Origin: GCA-003244245 sp050699435
Lineage (GTDB): Bacteria > Actinomycetota > Actinomycetes > Mycobacteriales > Pseudonocardiaceae
Direction: 5' to 3'
Assembly: GCA_050699435.1 (NCBI GenBank)
Contig: JBOHGM010000008.1
Coordinates: 11,103-75,102, forward strand
Length of the DNA stretch: 64,000 bases
This document shows positions 34,007-42,590 of the stretch, piece after piece. Numbering within the stretch: the first letter of the stretch is position 1; each line of letters begins with the position of its first letter. The position numbers were made by a program, and so were the translations under genes. Below the pieces are notes generated by a model. That model had not been told where the DNA came from. It saw only the letters and a program-made list of their open reading frames with translations, and ran no database searches.

Positions 34007-34927
34007 TCAGCCAGGCGGGGCGAAGCCGTCCGGAGCCCGATGCGGTGCGGCGTCGGCGCCGGAGGACTGGACGGGCGCCGGGTCGGCCCAAGGTGATGGA
34101 CCGCGGCGTGACGGAGCAGGTGGTGGGGGAGCAGGTGGTGCGGGAGCAGGAGGGGCCGTTGGGACGGGGCGGTTGGCGGCCAGCCGGGCCTCCTCTCGTC
34201 GGCGTCGTTCGGCGAGCACGGCGGCGAGGTAGGGCTCGCAGGGTGTGCCCGGCGGCGGGGCGGGACTCACGTGGCCGGCGACCTGGGTGGCCAGCCGCTG
34301 GCCCAGAGACGCGCGGACGCTGGGCTCAAGATCCGAGGCGCGGTGCAGGAACAGCCGCGCGGACAGCGCCACCGAGTCGGGCAGTCCGGAGAGCTCGAGC
34401 CCGGCGGCCCAGCCGGCCAGCGGCGGCGGCATGGGCACCACGGGGACCGGGCGCACCGGCACCCGCTCGCGGAGCACCATGGTGCCGGCGAGCATGTCAC
34501 CGACCCGACGCCCGCGGGGGGAGGCGAGCGAGGTGATCAGTGCAACCACCCCGGTGAACAGGCTGAACACGCCGAAGTCGATGATCAGCCCGGCTAGCCC
34601 GCGGGTCAGCGCCTGGCGGAACCGGATCGGTCCGCCGTCCTCGCGCACCACCCGCAGACCCAGCGCGATCTTGCCGACCGATCGGCCCCGGGTCAGGGTC
34701 TCGACGGTCACCGGGTAGCCGACGAACACCGCCAGCACCAGCACCAGCGACACCGCGGCGGCCAGCGCATCGTCGACCGTGCCCAGCGTGCCGGAGGTGA
34801 TCGTGATCAGCACCAGGAACGCGAGTAGCATCACGACCAGGTCAAGGCCGAACGCCATCGCCCGGGTGGGCAGCTTGGCGAGCCGCAGATCGAGGACGAC
34901 CGCCTCTCCGGTGACCAGATCGCTCAC
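34007..34927 (-). CDS. RDD-family membrane protein
   Basis: A 306-residue protein with an RDD domain at residues 1-165: the N-terminal RAMAFGLDLVVMLLAFLVLI helix with conserved Arg and Asp, GYPVTVETLTRGRSVGKIALGLRVV, and GLAGLIIDFGVFSLFTGVVAL. The C-terminal 120 residues are cytoplasmic and very Pro/Ala-rich. It is divergent from SpoIIM with 54 bp between starts, matching the M. tuberculosis Rv3694c-Rv3695 pair. The GTG at 34925-34927 has GGAGG 12 nt upstream. Role unknown. Confidence 0.85.
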   Translation of the reverse strand: MSDLVTGEAVVLDLRLAKLPTRAMAFGLDLVVMLLAFLVLITITSGTLGTVDDALAAAVSLVLVLAVFVGYPVTVETLTRGRSVGKIALGLRVVREDGGPIRFRQALTRGLAGLIIDFGVFSLFTGVVALITSLASPRGRRVGDMLAGTMVLRERVPVRPVPVVPMPPPLAGWAAGLELSGLPDSVALSARLFLHRASDLEPSVRASLGQRLATQVAGHVSPAPPPGTPCEPYLAAVLAERRRREEARLAANRPVPTAPPAPAPPAPPPPAPSRRGPSPWADPAPVQSSGADAAPHRAPDGFAPPG

Positions 34928-34981
34928 ACCATTAGTCTGCCTCCTTAGGCAGCCGACCTGGCCGGCACGGGAGGACCAGCA

Positions 34982-35977
34982 GTGGATGTCGACGCCTATG
35001 CCAGCGCGCATCGCGGCGACTGGCAGCGGCTGGAGGCCCTGCTCACGCGCCGCAGGCTCACCGGCGCCGAGGCCGACGAGCTGGTCACCCTCTACCAGCG
35101 CGCTGCTACGCACCTGTCCACGATCCGGTCCGCCTCGCCGGATCCGGCCCTGGTCGCCACGCTGTCCACGCTGGTGGCCAGGGCCCGGGCGGCGGTGACC
35201 GGCTCGCACAACCCCGCGTGGCGGGATGTCGCCCGGTTCCTCGTGGTGGGCTTACCCGCCGCGCTGTACCAGACCTGGAGATGGGGGGCGGGCGTCGCCG
35301 CCGCGGTGCTGCTGCTGTCCTGGCTGGTCGCGGCTTGGGTGGTGGGCAACCCGGAGGTGCAGGCGAGCATCGCCGCGCCTGAGGAGATCCGGCAGCTCGT
35401 CGAACGGGACTTCGAGGCCTACTACTCGTCGAACCCGGCCGGTTCCTTCGCGGCACAGGTCTGGACGAACAATGCCTGGGTCGCGGCGACCTGCTTGGTA
35501 TCCGGGATCCTCATCGTCCCGGTGCTGGGGATCCTGCTGATCAACGCGCTCAACCTCGGCGTGGCGGCGGGCCTGATGGCCTCGGCCGATCGCCTCGACC
35601 TGTTCTTCGGCTTGATCACCCCGCATGGTCTGCTCGAGCTGACCGCGGTATTCGTCGCGGCCGGGGCCGGCCTCAAACTCGGCTGGACGCTGGTCGATCC
35701 CGGCGAACGTCCCCGGGGTGCGGCGGTCGCCGCGCAGGGCCGCGCCACCGTGGGACTGGCGCTGGGTGTCGCGCTGGTGCTCGCGGTCTCCGGGGTGATC
35801 GAGGCGTTCGTCACCCCGTCCGGCTTGCCGACCTGGGCCCGGGTGGCCATCGGGGTGGCCGCCGAGGTGGCCTTCCTGACCTATGTGCTAACCCTGGGTA
35901 GGCGTGCGGCGCTGGCGGGGGAGTTCGGCGACATCGCGGTGACCGAGGCGGGGGACCGCGCGCCTACCGCGGGGTGA
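34982..35977 (+). CDS. SpoIIM/DUF95-family membrane protein
   Basis: A 331-residue protein with a soluble helical N-terminus (VDAYASAHRGDWQRLEALLT) and the SpoIIM/DUF95 membrane domain (about 95-310): WGAGVAAAVLLLSWLVAAWV, NNAWVAATCLVSGILIVPVL, AAGLMASADRLDLFFGLITP and the conserved ITPHGLLELTAVFVAAGAGL. In Bacillus SpoIIM drives engulfment; in actinobacteria this relative accompanies RDD, MoxR and DUF58 genes and its role is unknown. GTG at 34982 has GGAGGA 8 nt upstream. Confidence 0.87.
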   Translation: MDVDAYASAHRGDWQRLEALLTRRRLTGAEADELVTLYQRAATHLSTIRSASPDPALVATLSTLVARARAAVTGSHNPAWRDVARFLVVGLPAALYQTWRWGAGVAAAVLLLSWLVAAWVVGNPEVQASIAAPEEIRQLVERDFEAYYSSNPAGSFAAQVWTNNAWVAATCLVSGILIVPVLGILLINALNLGVAAGLMASADRLDLFFGLITPHGLLELTAVFVAAGAGLKLGWTLVDPGERPRGAAVAAQGRATVGLALGVALVLAVSGVIEAFVTPSGLPTWARVAIGVAAEVAFLTYVLTLGRRAALAGEFGDIAVTEAGDRAPTAG

Positions 35978-35984
35978 GCCATGA

Positions 35985-38141
35985 TCAGCGGCGGGTGAGG
36001 ATCCGGGTGGCCCCCGCCGCCGCCGTGGACAGCAGCAGCCAGCCCACCGCGGTCAGCAGGCTGGCCACCCAGGCAGAGGGTCCGGAGGTACGCCACAGCC
36101 CGTCCTGACCGAGGTTGACCACCGGGATCAGCAGGTCCGCTGTATAGATCACCGGCTGCCATGCCGGATGCTGGCCGTCGTCGAGCGGGGACGGCTCGTG
36201 GCCGGCGAACCACGCCGACCCGAGCAGCCAGCACACCGCTAGCCACAGTGCCACTCGCCAGGGCCGGTAGCCGTAGCCGACGGTCCACTGCTGCAGTCGT
36301 CCCCAGATCCGCCCGGCCGGTCCGTGCGCAGCATGCCGGTGTTGCTGCTTGGCCAGCAGCACCGCGTCGGCGCGATCATCGTGACCGCTGTCGCGGTAGC
36401 TCGCGGCGAGTTGATCGTAGGGGTCTGGATCATAGCTGGGCAGGACGTTACGCAGCCAACCCAGCCGGGTGGCCACGTCCACCTCCGGTGAGGCGGTGAG
36501 CGATTGGTACCGAAAGTCCTCGACGTCGACCACTCCGTCGGCGACCCATAGCTGCTCGCTGTCGAACACCGAGCCGGCCACGACCCGGCTGAGGTGGATG
36601 TCGCCGCGCGGCGGCTTGCCGAAACGCAGTGCCAGGTGCTGGCAGGTCATCCCGCGCAGACGCAGCGCCGCGACACCCTCGTCTGGCCCGCCGAGCAGGG
36701 CGTCGTCGAAGCTCGCCGACTTCGACACCTCGGCGAGACTGAGCCGCACGCCCCCGGTCGCGGTGAACCCGCGGCTGCAGTAGAGGTCCTTGCCGATCGT
36801 GGCGGCCCGGGCGTCGAGCGAAGGCTTGTGCGAGCCGTCCGGCCTGCGCCGTGGCATGTCGAGCCGGGCGCCGGTGCAGTCCAGAGTCGAGCCGATGTCG
36901 GCATGGTGCAGCCGGATCGAGCCGGAGGCCACCAGCCCGCGCATGAACAGCGTCCCGCCGACCCGCAACCGGTCGGCGAAGAGCACGTCCAGACCCGGAC
37001 CGTGCAGCCGCGTACTGGACAGGCTCGCACTGCCGCGCACGTGCGCGCCAACCAACCGCACCTGACCGTGGGCGACCAGCGGGCCGGTGTCGTCGGTCGG
37101 CCCGGTTCCCGACCGGCGCGCCTCCAGATCGCCGCGCACCTCGATGCCGTCGGCGGCCAGCGCCACCGGCATGGGTCGTGGGTGCTCACCGTTGCCGGGG
37201 TCGGGCTCGACCGGGGTGCCGAGTGTCGCGCCGGACAGCCGCAGGTAGCCGCCGATCCGGGCGTTCGTCAACCGGACGCTGCCTGCGGCGGTGAATCCCG
37301 CGTCGAGCTCCAGGTTCCCGTTCACCGTGATGCGATCGGCCACCAGCGCGGCGGTGTGGTCGGCGTGGCCGCGCGGTAGCACCAGCACGGCGGGCTCTTC
37401 AGGGTCGGTGCTGCCGCGCATTGTCGCGGTGGAGAACACCGCGTTGCCCGCCACCGAGGCGCCTGCCAGCACGACCCGGCCATCGGCGGTGAACCCCAGG
37501 TCGCAGCGCAGGTTGCCACCGACCTGCACTCCGGAGGCTTCGAGCGCGTCGCCGCCGGGACGAACCAGCCGTGCGCCCCGCAGATCGATGTTTCCCTCCA
37601 CCCGGGCACCCGACAGTCGCACCTCGCCGTCGACCTGCATCCCCCGGGCGTCGAGCACCCCAGAGATCATCAACCGGACCGCGACCAGGGCATCACAACC
37701 GGCGTTGTCCAGGTGCGTCTCGGTCAGCCGCAGCGGTCCTTCGATCCGGGCGTCGGGCAGCACGACCGGGCCGGTCACCACGCAATTCTGCAGCGCCAGC
37801 TCGCTGCGTACGCGCAGGTTCGCGGCTTGTAGCCCGGGCAGGTTGCAGTGCGCGAAACGCCAGCCGATGAGGTCCGCGACGGACAGGTCGACCGGTTCGT
37901 CGAACGTGCACTCGGTGAACTCGACCAGCGCGTTGACCGTCGTGCCGGGAAGCTCCAGCGGTCCGCGGACCACCCCGCCGGCCAGCCGCAGGGCCGGGAT
38001 CCCGCCTCCCCGCTGCAGGGAGTCCCCGGTGAGTAGTCCGACGATCAGCTCGGCGGGTACCTCCTCGCCTGCCAGGTCCAGCTTCGCGCCGGCGGCGAAT
38101 GCCTGGCGCAGGGCGTCAGCTGTGGAATCGGTGCGGGTCAC
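35985..38141 (-). CDS. Large beta-helix-like protein with C-terminal membrane helices
   Basis: A 718-residue protein converging with SpoIIM (8 bp gap). Residues 60-560 contain many degenerate 20-25-residue repeats (RVRSELALQNCVVTGPVVLPD, VDGEVRLSGARVEGNIDLRG, ADGIEVRGDLEARRSG) that look like the rungs of a right-handed beta-helix or bactofilin/pentapeptide-like fold. The last 130 residues are a charged linker plus two membrane helices (PWRVALWLAVCWLLGSAWFAG; LLTAVGWLLLSTAAAG). Relatives are called membrane-associated oxidoreductases but no oxidoreductase motif is visible, so I do not use that name. The GTG at 38139-38141 is preceded by GAGGAGG. Confidence 0.75.
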   Translation of the reverse strand: MTRTDSTADALRQAFAAGAKLDLAGEEVPAELIVGLLTGDSLQRGGGIPALRLAGGVVRGPLELPGTTVNALVEFTECTFDEPVDLSVADLIGWRFAHCNLPGLQAANLRVRSELALQNCVVTGPVVLPDARIEGPLRLTETHLDNAGCDALVAVRLMISGVLDARGMQVDGEVRLSGARVEGNIDLRGARLVRPGGDALEASGVQVGGNLRCDLGFTADGRVVLAGASVAGNAVFSTATMRGSTDPEEPAVLVLPRGHADHTAALVADRITVNGNLELDAGFTAAGSVRLTNARIGGYLRLSGATLGTPVEPDPGNGEHPRPMPVALAADGIEVRGDLEARRSGTGPTDDTGPLVAHGQVRLVGAHVRGSASLSSTRLHGPGLDVLFADRLRVGGTLFMRGLVASGSIRLHHADIGSTLDCTGARLDMPRRRPDGSHKPSLDARAATIGKDLYCSRGFTATGGVRLSLAEVSKSASFDDALLGGPDEGVAALRLRGMTCQHLALRFGKPPRGDIHLSRVVAGSVFDSEQLWVADGVVDVEDFRYQSLTASPEVDVATRLGWLRNVLPSYDPDPYDQLAASYRDSGHDDRADAVLLAKQQHRHAAHGPAGRIWGRLQQWTVGYGYRPWRVALWLAVCWLLGSAWFAGHEPSPLDDGQHPAWQPVIYTADLLIPVVNLGQDGLWRTSGPSAWVASLLTAVGWLLLSTAAAGATRILTRR

Positions 38142-38304
38142 GCAGGCCCTCCTCGGTGGCTGCCCCATTGTGAGGGGCGACACGAGCTATACCGAACCAT
38201 CATGTGTGACCTACTTGTGACCATGGGTGCTGCTCGCGCGTGCACTAGAGGTCGTGCGGCCGTCCGTCCTGCGCTATCCATGTTCACCGGCGTCTATGGA
38301 GTCG

Positions 38305-38784
38305 CTGACGCACTGTTCGAAGCTCGAACGCCACGGCGACACCGCCACCGGGCGGTTTCTGCCCTCTTGGGCCGGGTTCATGACCATGCACCACGCCGGC
38401 ACGGCTCCCAAACCACGCCACCCACGCCGCGTCCGCACCTACGCGCGGACACGGCGCACGACCGCACCTCCGCAACCCTGGATGCATCCCATCCCGTGGT
38501 TCCTGGCTCAATTCGGGATGCGGACAACCTCATGTTCGGCCAGACCATCAATGACACGACCGGCGAACCCGCCGACACCTACCTGTCCGCCACGGACGGC
38601 TCCTGGTGCGAAGTCAGCACCGAGCAGGACAGTGAGTGACACCCAACAGGTGGTGGAAGGCGGCCCGGTGTCCCTGTGGGGCCTATTCGAACAGGCATAC
38701 GAACAATGGCGCGCGGCTGGGGAACCGGGCTGGGAGCGATTCGGGCTGACCCGTCACCCCGAACAGGCCCCGGGACCGCGCTGA
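38305..38784 (+). pseudogene. Decayed C-terminal part of a RiPP-maturation methyltransferase (FxLD/ATP-grasp type)
   Basis: Two frames give the tail of a protein-L-isoaspartate-methyltransferase-like enzyme: one reads MFGQTINDTTGEPADTYLS and SWCEVSTEQDSE then stops at 38639. The next frame continues with VVEGGPVSLWGLFEQAYEQW, then AAGEPGWERFGLT. The Trp-rich GWERFGLT ending is characteristic of methyltransferases linked to ATP-grasp or FxLD lanthipeptide systems. A frameshift near 38636 and loss of the whole catalytic N-terminus make it non-functional. Upstream, GRFLPSWAGFM may be an earlier piece. Confidence 0.55.
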
Positions 38785-39381
38785 CCTCCTCCGGTCCAGC
38801 CCGGCCGCGATCAGGCCGACGCGAAGCCGTTCAGCGCCCTGCACAGCTCGCCGGTACGCGCCCACCAACCGGGACGCTCACCCGGCGCTCCGACCGCGTA
38901 TAGCATCTCGTCATCCACTGTCACGCTCCTGTCAGGTCTTGACCGGAGCCCCCGCGCCGAGTCGAGCGCAGCGCGTGAACCCCGATACGCTCCGGTATCG
39001 GGGACCCCTGATTGGTTCCCAGCCGGGCCACCCCTGCCCGCCCAAAGGTCCGGTGGCCCGGCTCTCGCTCGTCTCGATGTGGGCCGGGTTGCCCAGGTGT
39101 GGAGCGGTCTGGCCCACAGCGAGCGGCCCCGCGGTAAGTGCTATTTCTGTGCGGGTGGGTTGCTCACGGTTTCAGCACCGCCAACTTCGTCACTTGTTTC
39201 AGTTTCTTTCCCGGGTGTCGTTACGGTGAGAACCGGGTCTTCAGCACCAGTGGTACCATCACCACCGCAGCACATCGCGGATTCCGCCTCAGTGATTCGT
39301 CGCGTTCCCATTTTCCAGCCCAGCACCTCTGTGAGCACAACAAGAGCGCATCGACCCGATGCTATGTCGGTCCATCGCCGT
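38785..39381. other. Gene-poor gap with one clear hairpin
   Basis: About 600 bases without a convincing gene. Several short frames exist but none has a ribosome binding site or a recognisable family. It contains the hairpin at 38980-39003. GC is lower near 39130-39380. Confidence 0.5.
38980..39003. terminator. Perfect 9-bp stem-loop in a gene-poor gap
   Basis: CCCCGATAC (38980-38988) pairs with GTATCGGGG (38995-39003) around a six-base loop. It could end transcription from the regulatory operon at 39382-40458 or be a relic. Confidence 0.5.
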
Positions 39382-39597
39382 CTACCCGTTGCGCTCAATG
39401 CGCCCGGACGGCCCGCAGACCGGGCAGACCGCCAGACTCGGCGGAACCGAAAACGTCGAGGTGCGCTCGACCGGTAACTCCTGCCCGCACATCGTCACCA
39501 GCACGCCCGATTCAGCAGCCGTGGCGGGGTCGGCGAAGACGTGCGCAAAAGAATCGCCCGGGTCGAACACCCACCGCACACCATCGTTCCCGATCAT
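39382..39597 (-). CDS. Small CxxC zinc-ribbon-like protein
   Basis: A 71-residue protein that ends with MCGQELPVERTSTF and VCPVCGPSG, pairing an upstream Cys with a CPVC knuckle, as in small zinc-ribbon proteins of Pseudonocardiaceae. The first 30 residues (WVFDPGDSFAHVFADPAT) are polar and aromatic. The start overlaps the stop of the preceding gene by 4 nt. Probable accessory to the XRE/winged-helix genes upstream; function unknown. Confidence 0.6.
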   Translation of the reverse strand: MIGNDGVRWVFDPGDSFAHVFADPATAAESGVLVTMCGQELPVERTSTFSVPPSLAVCPVCGPSGRIERNG

Positions 39598-39947
39598 CGG
39601 TCCGGTGTCCCGTCAATGACGACGAGAGGGTAGGGTGGGATTCCCTGCCGGTCACACAAGTCCTCATACCGTGCTCGGCCGCTGGCGGTGACCAGGACCG
39701 GGCGCATCCCACACGATTCAGGATCGCCGAGGGTGACATGCCCGACTTCGATCAGCGCGGCCAGACCGTCTGCGATGAACGGCAACACCGGGTGCTGATC
39801 CTCCACAAAGTGCTCCCCCACCTGGTCCACGCTGGAATCCGGACGCCAGCACACCCGCCGCAACGCCAGAAAATCGGTCAAATCCGTACCACTCAACGCT
39901 GGCCGACTCCGCCAATCCACAGACCCGGCTCCGGACTCGTCACTCAT
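39594..39947 (-). CDS. Small regulatory-type protein in an XRE operon
   Basis: A 117-residue protein of unknown family. VDQVGEHFVEDQHPVLPFIADGLAALIEVGHVTL looks like a winged-helix-type segment (given here in overlapping short pieces: VGEHFVEDQH; PFIADGLAALIEVGHVTL). GMRPVLVTASGRARYEDLCD follows. The ATG at 39945-39947 gives MSDESGAG and overlaps the XRE gene stop by 8 nt; a longer reading is antisense-like. It probably acts with the XRE protein. Confidence 0.55.
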   Translation of the reverse strand: MSDESGAGSVDWRSRPALSGTDLTDFLALRRVCWRPDSSVDQVGEHFVEDQHPVLPFIADGLAALIEVGHVTLGDPESCGMRPVLVTASGRARYEDLCDRQGIPPYPLVVIDGTPDR

Positions 39948-40458
39948 GAACCCAGCCCCCTTCACCCTTGCGCGGGCGTCTGCGCCCGCCGGGTGTGCCA
40001 GGACCCGCACGGCGGGCACGGCGGGGGCCACGACACGCCATGCCGACGCGGTCCGGCTGGCTCGCGCTGCCGGTCGGCGCCGGCGCCTGCGGGGATTCCG
40101 GCGTGCTCAGCTCTCGGGTCGGCGATCGGCGGGCCGTAAGGTCCCCGGTGAGCGCGTCGACGTCAACACCCAAAGCGCGGGCAGCGGCGGTGGTGGTGGT
40201 GAACGCCACCGAGGCCGGCGCGACACCACGCTCGACCTGACAGACCAGGCTCTTGCTGACATGGGCACGAGTGGCCAGCTGCTGCTGGGTGAGCCCAGCC
40301 AGTTTGCGCGCCACCGTGACACGGTGGCCGACAGCCCCGTCAGGAGCGGTCTCGTCCACGGATCTGACCTCCCGTTCGGCCATCACGGGGATGGGTTCAG
40401 GACCGGCGACGTGCCGCACACGCACGGGCAGCTTGGCCTCACGACTCACCGTCTCCAC
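39940..40458 (-). CDS. Short XRE-family HTH protein
   Basis: A 172-residue protein with one XRE helix-turn-helix at about residues 45-105: RVTVARKLAGLTQQQLATRA and HVSKSLVCQVERG (recognition helix). After that only a Pro/Arg-rich tail remains, without the TPR region of its larger relatives, so the C-terminus may be truncated. The start is uncertain: GTG at 40458 or ATG at 40383, neither with a strong ribosome binding site. It heads a three-gene overlapping operon. Inverted repeats lie immediately upstream. Confidence 0.6.
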   Translation of the reverse strand: METVSREAKLPVRVRHVAGPEPIPVMAEREVRSVDETAPDGAVGHRVTVARKLAGLTQQQLATRAHVSKSLVCQVERGVAPASVAFTTTTAAARALGVDVDALTGDLTARRSPTRELSTPESPQAPAPTGSASQPDRVGMACRGPRRARRAGPGTPGGRRRPRKGEGGWVHE

Positions 40459-40484
40459 CTCGCGATGTTGATCTGGGTTTGGAC

Positions 40485-40540
40485 ATCACGGCCGGGAAGC
40501 CGGATGAGATGTTTCGGGGCCACCGCCCCCCGGCCGTGAT
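40485..40540. repeat. 12-bp inverted repeat upstream of the XRE operon
   Basis: ATCACGGCCGGG (40485-40496) and CCCGGCCGTGAT (40529-40540) are perfect inverse complements 32 bp apart, just upstream of the XRE start at 40458. A likely operator for the HTH protein or a stem-loop. Confidence 0.65.
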
Positions 40541-40542
40541 CA

Positions 40543-40587
40543 GGAGCTCCGGCGGTGCATAAGGGCGGTGCGTGGCACCGGAGCTCC
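40543..40587. repeat. Second inverted repeat upstream of the XRE operon
   Basis: GGAGCTCCGGCGGTGC (40543-40558) pairs, with two unpaired bases, with GCACCGGAGCTCC (40575-40587). Adjacent to the previous repeat, in a 487-bp gene-free gap (40459-40945) between two divergently oriented regulatory genes. Confidence 0.6.
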
Positions 40588-40945
40588 CCTGCTCGCCACC
40601 GTGGGGCGAGCTGAAGTAACCGTTTCGCTAGACTGGTATCAGCGGAACGACACGCACCCGCCATTCACACGCCACGAAGACAGCCTCGCCACACGGGGGA
40701 GTTGGGCTGGTTGGGCCGACAGGCTCATCCGGACGCCCAGGCTGCGTTCCGGTGTCCGGTAGCGCTGGCTACGTGCTTAGGCGGGGTGGAACGAACGTCA
40801 CGGGGCAGCTCGGGTGATCGCCGGAAAGCGGTATGTGTCAGACTGAAATTATGCTTGGCTCAACAGTTGATCAGCTGAACGACCTATGGGCACAACATGC
40901 TGACGACACGAACTGACATCCGAAGCACGGACGGAAGGGGCGCCG
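40588..40945. other. Gene-free part of the divergent regulatory gap
   Basis: No convincing gene. It contains TAGACT at about 40629-40634 on the + strand, followed by lower-GC sequence towards the HTH gene at 40946, whose ribosome binding site GGAAGGGG lies at about 40934-40941. Confidence 0.4.
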
Positions 40946-41353
40946 ATGCACACATTTCGCACTGTGCTTGAACAGAAGCTCAAAGAGCGGCGACAGACAC
41001 TCGTAGAATTCGCCGAGTACGCCGAGACATTCGCCCGCGAACACAAGGAGTCCGGAACCCTCAGTGTCCGCCACTTACAACGATTGATTGCTGGTCACGG
41101 CCCGAAGGGCCAGCCACTCGGTACGCTCCGTCCCGCAACCGCTCGACTGCTGGAAAACATCTTCGGCTGCAGTATTGACAAACTGCTTGGCCCTCCGACG
41201 CAACCCACATCTACCGGCAGCACTACCGCCGAATTAGGTCAGAAGCTCCACGACTCCAGCCGAGAAGACGGGATCGTAGCCATTCGGGAACCTGCCAGAT
41301 ATGGAGTGGAATCTGGCCAACTAATCACGACGCCGACGGCCAGCGAACGGTGA
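40946..41353 (+). CDS. Short HTH protein of an actinobacterial XRE-like family
   Basis: A 135-residue protein. Residues 1-85 match the N-terminal domain of large actinobacterial regulators: EQKLKERRQTLVEFAEYAE, LSVRHLQRLIAG and LRPATARLLENIFGCSIDKL. The usual long TPR or sensor part is missing; the last 45 residues are polar and overlap the cupin-type gene on the other strand by 29 bp. It may be a truncated regulator. It starts the lower-GC stretch (40850-44260), consistent with recent acquisition. Confidence 0.65.
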   Translation: MHTFRTVLEQKLKERRQTLVEFAEYAETFAREHKESGTLSVRHLQRLIAGHGPKGQPLGTLRPATARLLENIFGCSIDKLLGPPTQPTSTGSTTAELGQKLHDSSREDGIVAIREPARYGVESGQLITTPTASER

Positions 41354-42557
41354 TCACCACCGAATCCGAGATAGCTTCCCACGAATGGTCAATTCCTGGC
41401 CTCCACATAACGTAATCGCCCTGGCGGCTCATCGTGATACTGCTCTGGGTGAGATTGACGCGAAAATTTCCTTCCACTAGCAATACCAGCGTTGTCCGCT
41501 GGTCGTCATTCGTCCACTCGGGGCGCTTGTCGCCTGCCGGGTGGATGCCCCATTTTACTTCGACGTCCTTTGTTGATCGTACACCTTCCGACGGGTCGAT
41601 GAAATGGCCGAGCAGCCAACCGCGGTTCTTGTACCCATCGTCGGCGGCGTTTCCGTAGCTCCAGTTGCCGCTCACTCTACAATATCTCCCTTCGATCGAT
41701 GGCAGGTTCACCCGATTTTCGCCGATCTGCCTAAGTCTCCTAAGTCCCTGCAGCAGCGCGAATAGCCCCTCATTGCTCCAGGCCACATCGCCATTGAGTT
41801 CTGCCAGTAGCTCGCGGTCCCGACTGGAGTACTGACGCAGCGTAGACGATTCCCAGTTCGCCTCAACCCGCCCACCGTAGGCTGACCAAAACTCCTCGTC
41901 CTCAATGACAATCAAACTCGCGAACTCATAGTTACCACTGATCAGATTCAGCCCGAACCCAGTGCACTCCATTCGCAAGCGGCCGGAACCGCCCATGAGC
42001 CATCGTATAGACTCGGATAGCCGACTCGGATGCGTCGGATCGGCTCGGCGTTGGTGGGCCACAGTGCTGTCCACGTCCTCGCACCCGAAAATCTCCTCCT
42101 CCATCTCCCGCCGAAGCGTTGCCCCAATCTGGGCATCGGACCGGAGATCCGTCAATGGTTCATGGAAGCCCTTCGGTATCACCGCTAGTCGGCGCGCGGC
42201 GTTGATGACGTTGCCCGAGCGTTCTTGCACCAGGAGAAGATAGTCCGCGCCGCCCCGGTGCGGGTTGGGCGGGCGGGCGATCGCACACAAGGGGAGCACA
42301 CCACCCGCACACAGTCGGCTCGAGACATCGAGGACAGACGCGAGGTTGGGTAGGTAGTACTCGCCCAGCGCTTGGGCGATGCGACGTTGATTCACACGTC
42401 CTCGTCGGCCGCCCTGATCCCGTAAACCGCGCACGTCGAGCCGAGCGAGCTGAGACGCGACTCGTCGCCGGGCGGTTCCCGGTTCGCAGCCAGCATGCTG
42501 GTCGAGCCAGTGGAGCGCCGCGCCGATGTTCGGGTCAGCGACTAGCGTTACGGACAT
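41325..42557 (-). CDS. Cupin-containing regulatory-type protein
   Basis: A 410-residue protein, not assignable to a named family. The N-terminal 90 residues are helical and Arg-rich. The middle (about 100-260) has a degenerate Nudix-like segment (GATLRREMEEEIFGCEDV). The C-terminal 90 residues are a cupin-like barrel: VKWGIHPAGDKRPEW, TTLVLLVEGNFRVNL, QGDYVMWRPGIDHSWEA, ending SVVITVRWPS. Metal-binding His residues typical of cupins are only partly present. The start is the ATG at 42555-42557. It is divergent from the sigma-like gene with only 33 bp between starts. GC is lower than in flanking genes. Confidence 0.6.
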   Translation of the reverse strand: MSVTLVADPNIGAALHWLDQHAGCEPGTARRRVASQLARLDVRGLRDQGGRRGRVNQRRIAQALGEYYLPNLASVLDVSSRLCAGGVLPLCAIARPPNPHRGGADYLLLVQERSGNVINAARRLAVIPKGFHEPLTDLRSDAQIGATLRREMEEEIFGCEDVDSTVAHQRRADPTHPSRLSESIRWLMGGSGRLRMECTGFGLNLISGNYEFASLIVIEDEEFWSAYGGRVEANWESSTLRQYSSRDRELLAELNGDVAWSNEGLFALLQGLRRLRQIGENRVNLPSIEGRYCRVSGNWSYGNAADDGYKNRGWLLGHFIDPSEGVRSTKDVEVKWGIHPAGDKRPEWTNDDQRTTLVLLVEGNFRVNLTQSSITMSRQGDYVMWRPGIDHSWEAISDSVVITVRWPSAS

Positions 42558-42590
42558 GCTCCTAGCAGCAAGACCCAGCCGAGGAGGTAT

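Noticed and set aside
38202..38639. A 145-codon + strand frame as an independent gene
   Set aside because: Only its last 35 residues look natural, and they continue in another frame as part of a methyltransferase relic.
40568..40762. A 64-codon + strand frame in the regulatory gap
   Set aside because: No ribosome binding site, no family, and it overlaps an inverted repeat.
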